Shown piece after piece: positions 24,477 to 31,691 of a stretch of DNA of 36,640 bases (position 1 is the stretch's first letter; each line of letters starts with the position of its first letter). The position numbers were made by a program, and so were the translations under genes. A model generated the notes under the pieces. The model searched no databases. It was not told the origin of the DNA and was given only the letters and a program-made list of their open reading frames with translations. This DNA comes from an uncultured Spartobacteria bacterium (lineage in GTDB: Bacteria; Verrucomicrobiota; Verrucomicrobiia; Chthoniobacterales; Terrimicrobiaceae). The stretch is from the NCBI GenBank assembly GCA_937919825.1, contig CALFPA010000103.1:1-36640 (forward strand), given 5' to 3'.

Positions 24477-25751
24477 ATGTTTGAGATCAAGGAAAAGCCA
24501 AAGATGGTGGAGAGCGCCCTACTTGTCGGGGCCTACACGCGCGACGAGGAGCGGGCCGTGGCGGACAGCCTGCTCGAGGAACTCGCGGAACTCGTCAACA
24601 CCCTCGGTATCCCGATCGTCGGCCGCGAACTCGTTCACCATCGCGAAAACCATGCGCGGTTCCTGATGGGCTCCGGCAAGGCCGAGGAGGTCGCCGCCCG
24701 TGCGAAGGAGCTCGCGGCGGATGTCGTCATTTTCGACAACGAACTCACGCCCTCCCAGCAGAGGAATTGGGAAAAACTCACCACCGGCCTCGTCATCGAC
24801 CGCCAGGAGGTGATTCTCGATATCTTCGCGAAGCGCGCGCACACCCGTGAGGCGCGGTTGCAGGTCGATCTTGCCCGCATGGAGTATTCCCTCCCCCGGC
24901 TCGTCCGAGCCTGGACCCACCTCGGCAAGCAGGGCGGCGGCATCGGCTCCAAGGGCGAGGGCGAATCCCAACTCGAGCAGGACAAACGCAAAATCCGGGG
25001 TCAAATCGATCGCCTCAAGCGCGACCTCGCCGCCGTGAAACTCCAGCGCGCCACCCAGCGCAAGGACCGCAAACGCGCCCCGGTGCCGAACGCCGCGATC
25101 GTCGGTTACACGAACGCCGGCAAATCCTCCCTCCTCCGCGCCCTCACCGGCGCCCAAGTCCTCGTCGAAGACAAACTCTTTGCCACCCTCGACACCACCA
25201 CGCGCAAGATCGAACTCCCGAACAACCAACCCCTCCTCCTCACCGACACCGTGGGGTTTGTCCGCAAGCTCCCGCACGGACTGGTCGAGGCCTTCAACGC
25301 CACGCTCGAGGAGGCAGTGCTCAGCGATTTTCTCATCCATGTTCTCGACGCCAGCCAGCCCGAGGTTTTGGAATTTTACGAAACGACCCGCTCTGTCCTC
25401 GCCGAACTCGGAGCCGACTCGCGGCGGACGCTGATCGTTTTCAACAAAATCGACGCCATCACCGAGCCCGACTCGATCCCCGCGTTGCGCGACCGTTTTG
25501 CCGACGCGGTCTTTATTTCGGTAAAAACCGGCGCCGGTCTGCCCGAACTCATCGCCCGTATCTCGGAATTTGTTGCCGACGATCTGATCACGCTCGAACT
25601 CCGCATCCCCCAATCCCGCGCCGACCTCATCGCCCGCCTGCACCGCGATGCGGACATCCGCCACACGGACTACGAGGGAAACGATGTTATCCTCCGCGCC
25701 CGCCTCGCCCCCCGCGCCGCCGCCGCCTACGCGGAGTTCACTCAAGATTGA
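24477..25751 (+). CDS. hflX: GTPase HflX
   Basis: Ribosome-associated GTPase that rescues or splits stalled or hibernating 70S ribosomes under stress. The 424-aa protein has the N-terminal HflX domain (FLMGSGKAEEVAA, FDNELTPSQQRNWE, DRQEVILDIFAKRAHTREA). The linker contains the glycine-rich GKQGGGIGSKGEGESQLE and a coiled-coil helix. The G domain has G1 GYTNAGKSS from residue 210, G2 ATLDTTTR, G3 DTVGF and G4 NKID. Length is typical. ATG 24477 gives the usual N-terminus. A candidate promoter lies in the 70 bp between its stop and the iron-regulator gene. Confidence 0.97.
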   Translation: MFEIKEKPKMVESALLVGAYTRDEERAVADSLLEELAELVNTLGIPIVGRELVHHRENHARFLMGSGKAEEVAARAKELAADVVIFDNELTPSQQRNWEKLTTGLVIDRQEVILDIFAKRAHTREARLQVDLARMEYSLPRLVRAWTHLGKQGGGIGSKGEGESQLEQDKRKIRGQIDRLKRDLAAVKLQRATQRKDRKRAPVPNAAIVGYTNAGKSSLLRALTGAQVLVEDKLFATLDTTTRKIELPNNQPLLLTDTVGFVRKLPHGLVEAFNATLEEAVLSDFLIHVLDASQPEVLEFYETTRSVLAELGADSRRTLIVFNKIDAITEPDSIPALRDRFADAVFISVKTGAGLPELIARISEFVADDLITLELRIPQSRADLIARLHRDADIRHTDYEGNDVILRARLAPRAAAAYAEFTQD

Positions 25752-25783
25752 GCCAGAGCCTTTTTGGCTTTCCTCTCTAGGCT

Positions 25784-25812
25784 TTGACATCTCCTCGCCA
25801 CCGACGCATTTT
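25784..25812 (+). promoter_or_regulatory. Candidate promoter of the feo genes
   Basis: TTGACA at 25784-25789, a perfect -35 match, is followed after 17 bp by CATTTT at 25807-25812, which matches the -10 consensus at three positions. It sits just upstream of the DtxR-FeoA fusion gene (ATG 25822), giving a nearly leaderless transcript or requiring a start slightly further in. No obvious Fur or DtxR box was recognised around it. Confidence 0.38.
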
Positions 25813-25821
25813 CTTGGACTC

Positions 25822-26745
25822 ATGCCCTACCGAATCGGGGAGTCCAACGCGGTCGATGTCCTGCAGGTCCAAGCCGGGGATGCTCTCAAGCATCTCCATG
25901 AGTCCGAATATTCCAAAACTTCGGCGACGACCGCGAGCGTGGCGGGGGCTTTGTGCATCAGCCTCCAGCGGGCCGGCGAGATCGTCGGGGAACTCGCGCG
26001 CGCCGGCCTGGCGGACTCGCACGGACCATCGATTCAGTTGACCGGGGCTGGACGCGAGGAAGCCCGCCATTTGCTGCGCGCCCACCGGCTCTACGAAACC
26101 TATCTTGCCAACGAGACGGGCGTGGCGACCGAGGATTGGCACCGGCGCGCGGATTTGGTTGAGCATACTCTAACGCGCCAAGAGGTCGACGCGCTCTCGA
26201 ACCGCCTCGGGCGCCCGCCCTATGATCCGCACGGCGACCCGATTCCCACGCGCGACGGCTCGCTACCACCGCAACGAGGCCGACCGCTGCTCGAAATGCC
26301 GGAAGGCTCCTCGGCCGAAGTTGTCCACCTCGAGGACGAGCCCGCGAGCGTTTACCGCCAGGCGGCGGATGCGGGGATTTTGCCCGGCGCGCGGATGCAG
26401 ATTTTGCGCCGCGGAGCGGATTTTTTGCGAGTGGCCGTCGAGGACCGTGAGTGCGAACTGCCACTGGTCGTTGCCGGCGCGATTCAAGTGGAACCCTGCG
26501 AGACTCCGCCGGCGGTGAAGCCACTTTCCTCGCTGAGCCGGGGAGAGTTCGGGCGCATCGCGAGTCTTTCGGCAACGCTGGTTGGAGGGGAGCGCCGGCG
26601 GATGCTCGATCTCGGGCTTGTGCCCGGCACGAAAATCGAGCGGGATTTCGACAGCATGTTTAGCAGCCCCACCGCCTATCGCGTGCGCGGCGCCGTGATT
26701 GCCCTCCGGCGCGAGCAGGCGGAGCGGATTTTTTTAGAGGCCTAA
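25822..26745 (+). CDS. DtxR/MntR-type metalloregulator fused to two FeoA (SH3-like) domains
   Basis: 307 aa. Residues about 1-75 form a DtxR winged helix-turn-helix (TTASVAGALCISLQRAGEIV). The dimerisation and metal-binding domain follows (about 76-140). H88 and E92 (AHRLYE), H107 (DWHRRAD) and E115-H116 (LVEH) align with known metal ligands. The position of DtxR Cys102 is D111 here. PYDPHGDPIPT closes this domain. Then come an SH3-like FeoA domain (about 165-225) and a second one (about 235-305, SLSRGEFGRIASL, MLDLGLVPGTKIE). It should sense Fe(II) or Mn(II) and repress transcription. Location directly before feoB suggests it controls iron uptake, and the FeoA parts may also contact FeoB. 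A 4-bp gap separates it from the next gene. Confidence 0.9.
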   Translation: MPYRIGESNAVDVLQVQAGDALKHLHESEYSKTSATTASVAGALCISLQRAGEIVGELARAGLADSHGPSIQLTGAGREEARHLLRAHRLYETYLANETGVATEDWHRRADLVEHTLTRQEVDALSNRLGRPPYDPHGDPIPTRDGSLPPQRGRPLLEMPEGSSAEVVHLEDEPASVYRQAADAGILPGARMQILRRGADFLRVAVEDRECELPLVVAGAIQVEPCETPPAVKPLSSLSRGEFGRIASLSATLVGGERRRMLDLGLVPGTKIERDFDSMFSSPTAYRVRGAVIALRREQAERIFLEA

Positions 26746-26749
26746 AGGA

Positions 26750-27520
26750 ATGTCGAACTGCGCACCCACAACCTGCGAGACCTGCCCAAGCCCTCACGCG
26801 GAACTCCGCCGACTGGGCTCGAAGTCGGACCGCTGGGACCATACCGTCGCCCTCGCGGGAAACCCGAATGTCGGCAAAAGCACGGTCTTCAATCTCCTTA
26901 CCGGCCTGCGTCAACACACCGGAAACTGGCCTGGGAAAACCGTCTCCCGTGCCGAGGGGGCATTCGATCTCGACAGCCGACGCTACAAAATTGTCGATCT
27001 GCCGGGCACTTATTCCCTCCTTGGAACCACGCCCGACGAGGAAGTGGCAAGGGAATTCCTGCTCTTCGGCAAACCGGATGTGACGCTTGTCGTGGCCGAC
27101 GCTACCTGCCTCGAACGCAACTTCATCCTGCTCCTGCAAATCCTCCAGATCACTCCGAGGGTTGTTCTTTGCATCAATCTCCTCGACGAGGCGCGCGCCC
27201 ATGGGATCGACATCGACACGCGAGGACTCTCGCGCGAGTTGGGAATTCCCGTCGTGGGCACGGCCGCTAGACGCGGCGAGGGTTTGGCGGAATTACTCTC
27301 GGCCGTGCGTGATGTGGCTACCGGAGCGTTTGTTTGCGCGCGCCAGGCTCCTGAGTTTGTTCCGGCCGCCCTCCGTGACGCAGTGGGAAAACTTTCTCAA
27401 AAACTCGGCGCCACCTATCCCTCGATGGAAAATCCTTCATGGATCGCTCTGCGCCTTCTCGAGGGCGATCCCCGCATCGTCGCCGCGCTGAAAAACGGGG
27501 AGTTCAGTTCCGCCACATGA
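26750..27520 (+). CDS. feoB: Ferrous iron transport protein B, GTPase half (split FeoB, N-terminal)
   Basis: 256 aa corresponding to the cytosolic part of FeoB. The G motifs are G1 GNPNVGKST (37-45), the G2 region NWPGKTVS, G3 DLPGTYSLL, G4 NLLDEA and G5 GTAARRGEG. A helical GDI-like region continues to WIALRLLEGDPRI. The protein stops just before the membrane part of a normal FeoB (700-800 aa in one chain). The N-terminus is Cys-rich (C4, C9 and C12, CAPTTCETC), which is unusual for FeoB. The stop overlaps the ATG of the membrane half (ATGA), so the halves are coupled. It is most likely a true split gene. A frameshift is the alternative. Confidence 0.92.
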   Translation: MSNCAPTTCETCPSPHAELRRLGSKSDRWDHTVALAGNPNVGKSTVFNLLTGLRQHTGNWPGKTVSRAEGAFDLDSRRYKIVDLPGTYSLLGTTPDEEVAREFLLFGKPDVTLVVADATCLERNFILLLQILQITPRVVLCINLLDEARAHGIDIDTRGLSRELGIPVVGTAARRGEGLAELLSAVRDVATGAFVCARQAPEFVPAALRDAVGKLSQKLGATYPSMENPSWIALRLLEGDPRIVAALKNGEFSSAT

Positions 27521-28935
27521 GTCCAACCGAAGAAATCCTCCTCGACGCCGAGTCGGCCAGATGGGAGCTAGGCCCCCGCTTTCAGGATGAAGTGGCGGCG
27601 CGAGTTAGCGAGGAAGCCTCGCACCTCGCCTCGCGACACATGCACCGAAAGGGGGATGGTTCGCGATTGCGTTGGCAGCGCGGGCTGGACCGGGTTTTGA
27701 CCAGCCGAATCACCGGGATTCCGGCGATGGCGTCGATTTTTGCCATCGTGCTCTGGCTCACGATCGAAGGCTCGAATGTGCCCTCCGCCATGCTGGCGGA
27801 GCTTTTGGTGGACACCCTGCACCCCTGGCTGAAAGCCCATGCGCTCGCGCTCGGCATGTGGGCTTGGCTTGCCGGTTTATTGATCGACGGCATGTATCTC
27901 TCCGGCGCCTGGGTGGTCAGCGTGATGCTTCCACCGATGGCGATTTTTTTCCCGCTCTTCACGCTCCTCGAGGATTTCGGATATCTGCCGCGTGTGGCGT
28001 TCAACCTCGACCGGCTCTTTCAAAAAGCGGGCGCCCACGGCAAGCAGGCCCTCACGATGACGATGGGCCTCGGCTGCAACGCCGCTGGCGTCGTGGCCAC
28101 GCGCATCATCGATTCCCCGCGCGAACGGCTCATCGCGATCCTCACGAACAATTTCTCTCTTTGCAACGGCCGCTGGCCCACCCAAATCCTGATGGCCACC
28201 GTCTTCCTCGGAGCCGTGGCCCCGCCGGCGCTCGCGGGCGTGGTCGCCGCTGGTTCTGTTTTTTGCGTGGCGGTGCTCGGGTTTCTTTTTGCCTTCGGGA
28301 GTTCCTGGCTGCTCTCGCGCACGGTGCTCAAGGGCGAGTCCTCCACTTTCAGCCTCGAGCTTCCGCCCTACCGCCCTCCGAACCTGCTTCGCACGCTGCA
28401 CACCTCGCTCGTGGACCGCACCATTATCGTTCTCTGGCGCGCGGTGGTTTTTGCCGTTCCCGCCGGCGCGGTGATTTGGCTCTCGGCGAATGTGAGTGTC
28501 AGCGGCCACAGCGTGGCCTGGTGGGCGATCGGAGCCCTCGACCCGCTCGCGTGGGTGATGGGCCTCACCGGCGTGATTCTTTTCGCCTATGTGATCGCCA
28601 TTCCCGCCAACGAGATCGTGGTGCCGACGATTTTGATGCTGACCGTTCTGGTTTCCGGAACGCCTGTGGCCGATGCGCCGGGCGTGGGAGTGATGTTCGA
28701 GGCGGACGACAGCACCCTTCACACAATGCTCGTCTCGGCCGGTTGGACCACTCTCACCGCAGTGTGCCTGATGCTCTTCAGCCTCCTGCACAACCCATGC
28801 TCCACCACGCTCTACACGATCCAAAAAGAAACCGGCAATTGGCGTTGGACCGCCCTCTCCGCCGCGCTCCCACTCGCTCTGGGGTTTCTCGTGTGCACCG
28901 CCGTGGCCTTCGTCTGGCGCCACTTCGCGGGGTGA
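27517..28935 (+). CDS. feoB: Ferrous iron transport protein B, membrane half (split FeoB, C-terminal)
   Basis: 472 aa forming the Fe(II) permease part of FeoB. It begins with a short cytosolic helix (EEILLDAESARW), and the LDRVLTSRITGIPAM element normally found before the first membrane helix follows. About eight hydrophobic segments follow. Conserved FeoB elements are the first gate motif MGLGCNAAGVVATRIID with its Cys, the second Cys-containing segment FSLCNGRWPTQ, PANEIVVPTILM, and the C-terminal HNPCSTTLYTIQKETG. ATG 27517 overlaps the stop of the GTPase half. The open frame upstream of it does not look like FeoB. Together the two halves would make a complete FeoB. Confidence 0.92.
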   Translation: MSPTEEILLDAESARWELGPRFQDEVAARVSEEASHLASRHMHRKGDGSRLRWQRGLDRVLTSRITGIPAMASIFAIVLWLTIEGSNVPSAMLAELLVDTLHPWLKAHALALGMWAWLAGLLIDGMYLSGAWVVSVMLPPMAIFFPLFTLLEDFGYLPRVAFNLDRLFQKAGAHGKQALTMTMGLGCNAAGVVATRIIDSPRERLIAILTNNFSLCNGRWPTQILMATVFLGAVAPPALAGVVAAGSVFCVAVLGFLFAFGSSWLLSRTVLKGESSTFSLELPPYRPPNLLRTLHTSLVDRTIIVLWRAVVFAVPAGAVIWLSANVSVSGHSVAWWAIGALDPLAWVMGLTGVILFAYVIAIPANEIVVPTILMLTVLVSGTPVADAPGVGVMFEADDSTLHTMLVSAGWTTLTAVCLMLFSLLHNPCSTTLYTIQKETGNWRWTALSAALPLALGFLVCTAVAFVWRHFAG

Positions 28936-28941
28936 GTGGAA

Positions 28942-28968
28942 TTGACACCCTTTCGTGGAGCGAATAGT
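28942..28968 (+). promoter_or_regulatory. Candidate promoter of the small HPCQLC protein gene
   Basis: A perfect TTGACA at 28942-28947 lies 7 bp after the feoB stop, with AATAGT at 28963-28968 as the best -10 match (15-bp spacing, shorter than ideal). The ATG at 28983 is 14 bp downstream. It suggests the small gene is a separate transcription unit, but spacing weakens the case. Confidence 0.3.
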
Positions 28969-28982
28969 CACACGCTCTTCGC

Positions 28983-29384
28983 ATGCTCAACCGGTTTTCC
29001 ATTTTTCGAGCCATGGCCTCCGTGATGATCGGGCTGGCCTTGTTTCTGACGACCGGCGGGCATTTGGCGATTTTGCAGGGGGTCGCGTGGACCAACATGG
29101 TTCGCGATTTCGCGAAAACCGAATCGATCGGAACCGCGCTTGAGAAAACTTTCGACGGCCAGCATCCCTGTCAGCTTTGTAAAACTATCACCGAAACCGG
29201 AGCCGGGAAAAAAGACGACGGCATGGCTTCGGCCAAAATCAAATTGGGTGAGTTCGTAGACCAAGCGCACTGCAAGCTTCCCGCCCCCGCCGATAAACCT
29301 TTTCAATACCCAAGGGCTGCTTTGATCAAGCCCGCGGAGATTTCCTTCGCTCCCCCCGTGCCGGTTCCCATTTTCGTCGGCTAA
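28983..29384 (+). CDS. Small exported protein with HPCQLCKTI motif, unknown function
   Basis: 133 aa. The N-terminus is a membrane or signal segment (SVMIGLALFLTTGGHLAIL). The rest is periplasmic, with a single CxxC in GQHPCQLCKTI near residue 61 and another Cys-His group in QAHCKLPAP near residue 95. The C-terminus is Pro-rich (FAPPVPVPIFVG). No family is recognised. The H-x-C-x-x-C arrangement and location between feoB and a TonB-dependent receptor make metal or redox binding a reasonable guess, but it is only a guess. Two hairpins follow the gene and may terminate its transcript. Confidence 0.68.
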   Translation: MLNRFSIFRAMASVMIGLALFLTTGGHLAILQGVAWTNMVRDFAKTESIGTALEKTFDGQHPCQLCKTITETGAGKKDDGMASAKIKLGEFVDQAHCKLPAPADKPFQYPRAALIKPAEISFAPPVPVPIFVG

Positions 29385-29387
29385 GCT

Positions 29388-29407
29388 TCCTCGACTCCGA
29401 GGATTTT
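29388..29407 (+). terminator. Short hairpin with T-tract after the HPCQLC gene
   Basis: TCCTCG (29388-29393) and CGAGGA (29398-29403) pair around a 4-nt loop and are followed by TTTT. It lies 3 bp after the stop codon. The stem is only 6 bp, so it may act together with the next hairpin. Confidence 0.5.
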
Positions 29408-29417
29408 GCATTGCCCA

Positions 29418-29443
29418 ACCCCAGCCGTGTCGGCTCGGGTTTT
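29418..29443 (+). terminator. Second hairpin with T-tract upstream of the TonB receptor gene
   Basis: ACCC-C-AGCCG (29418-29427) pairs with CGGCT-C-GGGT (29431-29440) with one internal mismatch and a 3-nt loop, followed directly by TTT. It is a better intrinsic terminator than the one just before it. It could also attenuate transcription entering the receptor operon from the feo side. Confidence 0.55.
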
Positions 29444-29498
29444 CTCTAATCTATCCGGCCAATTGCGCCTAAATTCTAACGCCAAATTTTTTAGTTAA

Positions 29499-31691
29499 GT
29501 GAATTTTTACAAGTATATTGCGGTCATATCGGCGCTCGTTTGCGCCACAACTGGGGCGTTTGCTCAAGCGGTCGCCCAACCCTCTCCCTCCCCAACGCCA
29601 CAGCCTGCCGCCCCGCAGGTGCTCCCTGAGACCGTGGTCAGCGCGAAACCCGAATCGCTGACCAACCCATCCATCCGCACCCTGCGCGAGCAAATCGCGG
29701 AAATCCCCGGCGCCGGCGAGGTCATCGATGCGGAGTATTACAAATACGGCCGGTCCACCACGGTGAAGGACGCCCTCGACTACGCGCCGGGCGTTTTCGT
29801 TCAGCCGCGATTCGGCGCGGAGGAGGCGCGCATCTCGATCCGCGGATCGGGCATCCAGCGCACCTTCCATGGCCGGGGCCTCAAGCTCTTGCAGGACGGC
29901 GTTCCGATCAACCTTGCGGACGGGAGCTTCGACTTCCAAGTGATTGAGCCGCTGGCTGCCAAGGCGATCGAGGTCTTTCGTGGATCGAACGGCTTGGAAT
30001 ACGGCGCGACCACGCTCGGCGGCGCGGTGAATTTCATTTCCTACACGGGCTATGACGCCCCACTGCTCGATGCCCGGTTCGAGTATGGCAGCTACAACAC
30101 CTACCGGGCCCTGCTCTCCAGCGGTGAGGTCGTCGGGCCGTTCGACTACTTCGTTAGCCTCTCGCTTTTTTCGACGGACGGCTACCGCGAGCACAGCTCG
30201 CAAAACAACCAGCGCCTCTTCGCGAATCTGGGCTACAAAATTAATCCCGAGTTGGAATCCCGATTCTACTTCGCCTATGCGCAAACCGATTCCGAGCTGC
30301 CTGGAAACCTTTCCGAGGAACAGATGGATATCGATCCGCGCCAGGCCGCGCGCGTTCCCGCGAATCTGCGGACCCTGCAGCCGGTGGCGCGTTTCGATTA
30401 TGTGACCAGCGATTGGAAGCGCGACTACACGCTCCTGCGCGTGGCGAACAAGACGACTTGGGAGATTGACGACAATCGCCTGAGCTTGAGCGGATTTTGG
30501 TCCAGGAAAGACCTCGACCACCCGATTCTTTTCGTAATCGACCAGCTGACGAACGACTTCGGTGTCGGCTTCCGCAATGACTACATGGCCGATCTTTTCG
30601 GACATAAAAACAACTTCACCCTCGGGTTCACGCCGACTTGGGGTTATGTGAGCGATACTCGGTATGTGAACAATTTTGGCTCTCGTGGCGCGAAATTCGC
30701 GGACACCGACCAGTTTGCCCTGAACCTCGATGCCTATGCGCTCGAGCAATTTTGGATCACTCCCCAATGGGCCGCGCTCGCGGGGTTGCAGGTCAATTAT
30801 GTCGAGAGGACCAGCACGGATAATTTCCCAACCGGCCCAGACAATAGCGACTCGCAAAACTGGTGGGGCTTCAGTCCCAAGCTGGGTGTGCTCTACCAAC
30901 CGGTGGAGCAGGTGCAATTTTACGCCGACGCCAGCCGGAGTTTCGAGCCGCCGACCTTTGGCGAACTCGTGGAGGCGTCGGACGGCCAAGTCGGCCTCGT
31001 TCAACTCGACGCCCAGACCGGCACCACAGTGGAAATCGGCACCCGCGGCCGTTTCAAGCACATCACCTGGGACCTCTGCTACTACTACGCATGGCTGGAA
31101 AACGAACTCCTCGCCTACGAAATCCAGCCCGGCCTGTCGCAGACGGTGAACGCCGAAAATACCCGCCACCAAGGCATCGAGGCCGCCGCGAACTGGGATG
31201 TTTTACACAACATTTTTACCAACAAGACACCCGAGGAAAAAAGCTTCAAGGTCGAATACGCCTCGGAAAAGCCGAACTGGGACCGCCTGCTCCTGCGCGT
31301 GAATTACCTCTGGAATAACTTCCAGTATGTGAACGACGCGGTGTATGGAAACAACGCTCTGCCCGGCATCCCCGAGCACTACATCCGCGCGGAGCTTGTC
31401 TATGAGCACCCGTGCGGCTTCTACATCGGGCCGAACTTCGAATATGTGCCCGTCGGCTACAGCATCGATTCGGCAGGCACCGTCTTCACCGACAGCTACG
31501 CCCTGCTCGGAGCGAAGATCGGCTGGCGGTCGGCGAAGGGGCTTTCGGTCTATTTCGAAGTGAAGAATATCGTCGATACCACCTACACCGCGACGAGCGG
31601 CGTGGTTGCCGACGCGGGCGGCCTCGATGTGGCCCAATTCCTGCCGGGCGAAGGGCGCGGGTTTTATGGAGGAGTCGAATGGCGCTGGTAA
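29499..31691 (+). CDS. TonB-dependent outer-membrane receptor (probably ferric-chelate uptake)
   Basis: 730 aa, 22-strand barrel type. GTG start, then a signal peptide (ISALVCATTGAFAQA). A TonB box-like LPETVVSA lies near residue 42. The plug domain has DALDYAPGVFVQPRFG, RISIRGSGIQRTFHGRG, LLQDGVPINLADGSFDF and RGSNGLEYGATTLGGAVNF. The long beta-rich barrel ends with YGGVEWRW and a terminal aromatic. PepSY, ExbB, ExbD and TonB genes follow in the same operon, and feoB lies upstream, so iron (siderophore or another chelate) is the likely substrate. The exact ligand cannot be read from sequence. The stop overlaps the next ATG (TAATG). No Shine-Dalgarno is visible. Confidence 0.93.
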   Translation: MNFYKYIAVISALVCATTGAFAQAVAQPSPSPTPQPAAPQVLPETVVSAKPESLTNPSIRTLREQIAEIPGAGEVIDAEYYKYGRSTTVKDALDYAPGVFVQPRFGAEEARISIRGSGIQRTFHGRGLKLLQDGVPINLADGSFDFQVIEPLAAKAIEVFRGSNGLEYGATTLGGAVNFISYTGYDAPLLDARFEYGSYNTYRALLSSGEVVGPFDYFVSLSLFSTDGYREHSSQNNQRLFANLGYKINPELESRFYFAYAQTDSELPGNLSEEQMDIDPRQAARVPANLRTLQPVARFDYVTSDWKRDYTLLRVANKTTWEIDDNRLSLSGFWSRKDLDHPILFVIDQLTNDFGVGFRNDYMADLFGHKNNFTLGFTPTWGYVSDTRYVNNFGSRGAKFADTDQFALNLDAYALEQFWITPQWAALAGLQVNYVERTSTDNFPTGPDNSDSQNWWGFSPKLGVLYQPVEQVQFYADASRSFEPPTFGELVEASDGQVGLVQLDAQTGTTVEIGTRGRFKHITWDLCYYYAWLENELLAYEIQPGLSQTVNAENTRHQGIEAAANWDVLHNIFTNKTPEEKSFKVEYASEKPNWDRLLLRVNYLWNNFQYVNDAVYGNNALPGIPEHYIRAELVYEHPCGFYIGPNFEYVPVGYSIDSAGTVFTDSYALLGAKIGWRSAKGLSVYFEVKNIVDTTYTATSGVVADAGGLDVAQFLPGEGRGFYGGVEWRW

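Noticed and set aside
27485-27520. Programmed -1 frameshift joining the two FeoB halves
   Set aside because: No canonical slippery heptamer or clear downstream structure was seen, and the ATGA overlap with a proper start codon explains the layout better.
27672-28967. 431-codon + strand frame overlapping the FeoB membrane half
   Set aside because: Arg- and His-rich translation in a shifted frame, while the FeoB frame has conserved motifs throughout.
29385-29498. Fur box upstream of the TonB receptor
   Set aside because: No sequence close to the GATAATGATAATCATTATC pattern is present. The AT-rich stretch is not a dyad.
29469-31172. 567-codon open frame on the - strand opposite the TonB receptor
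   Set aside because: Entirely antisense to a well-supported receptor. Its translation has no recognisable domain and reflects high GC codon structure.
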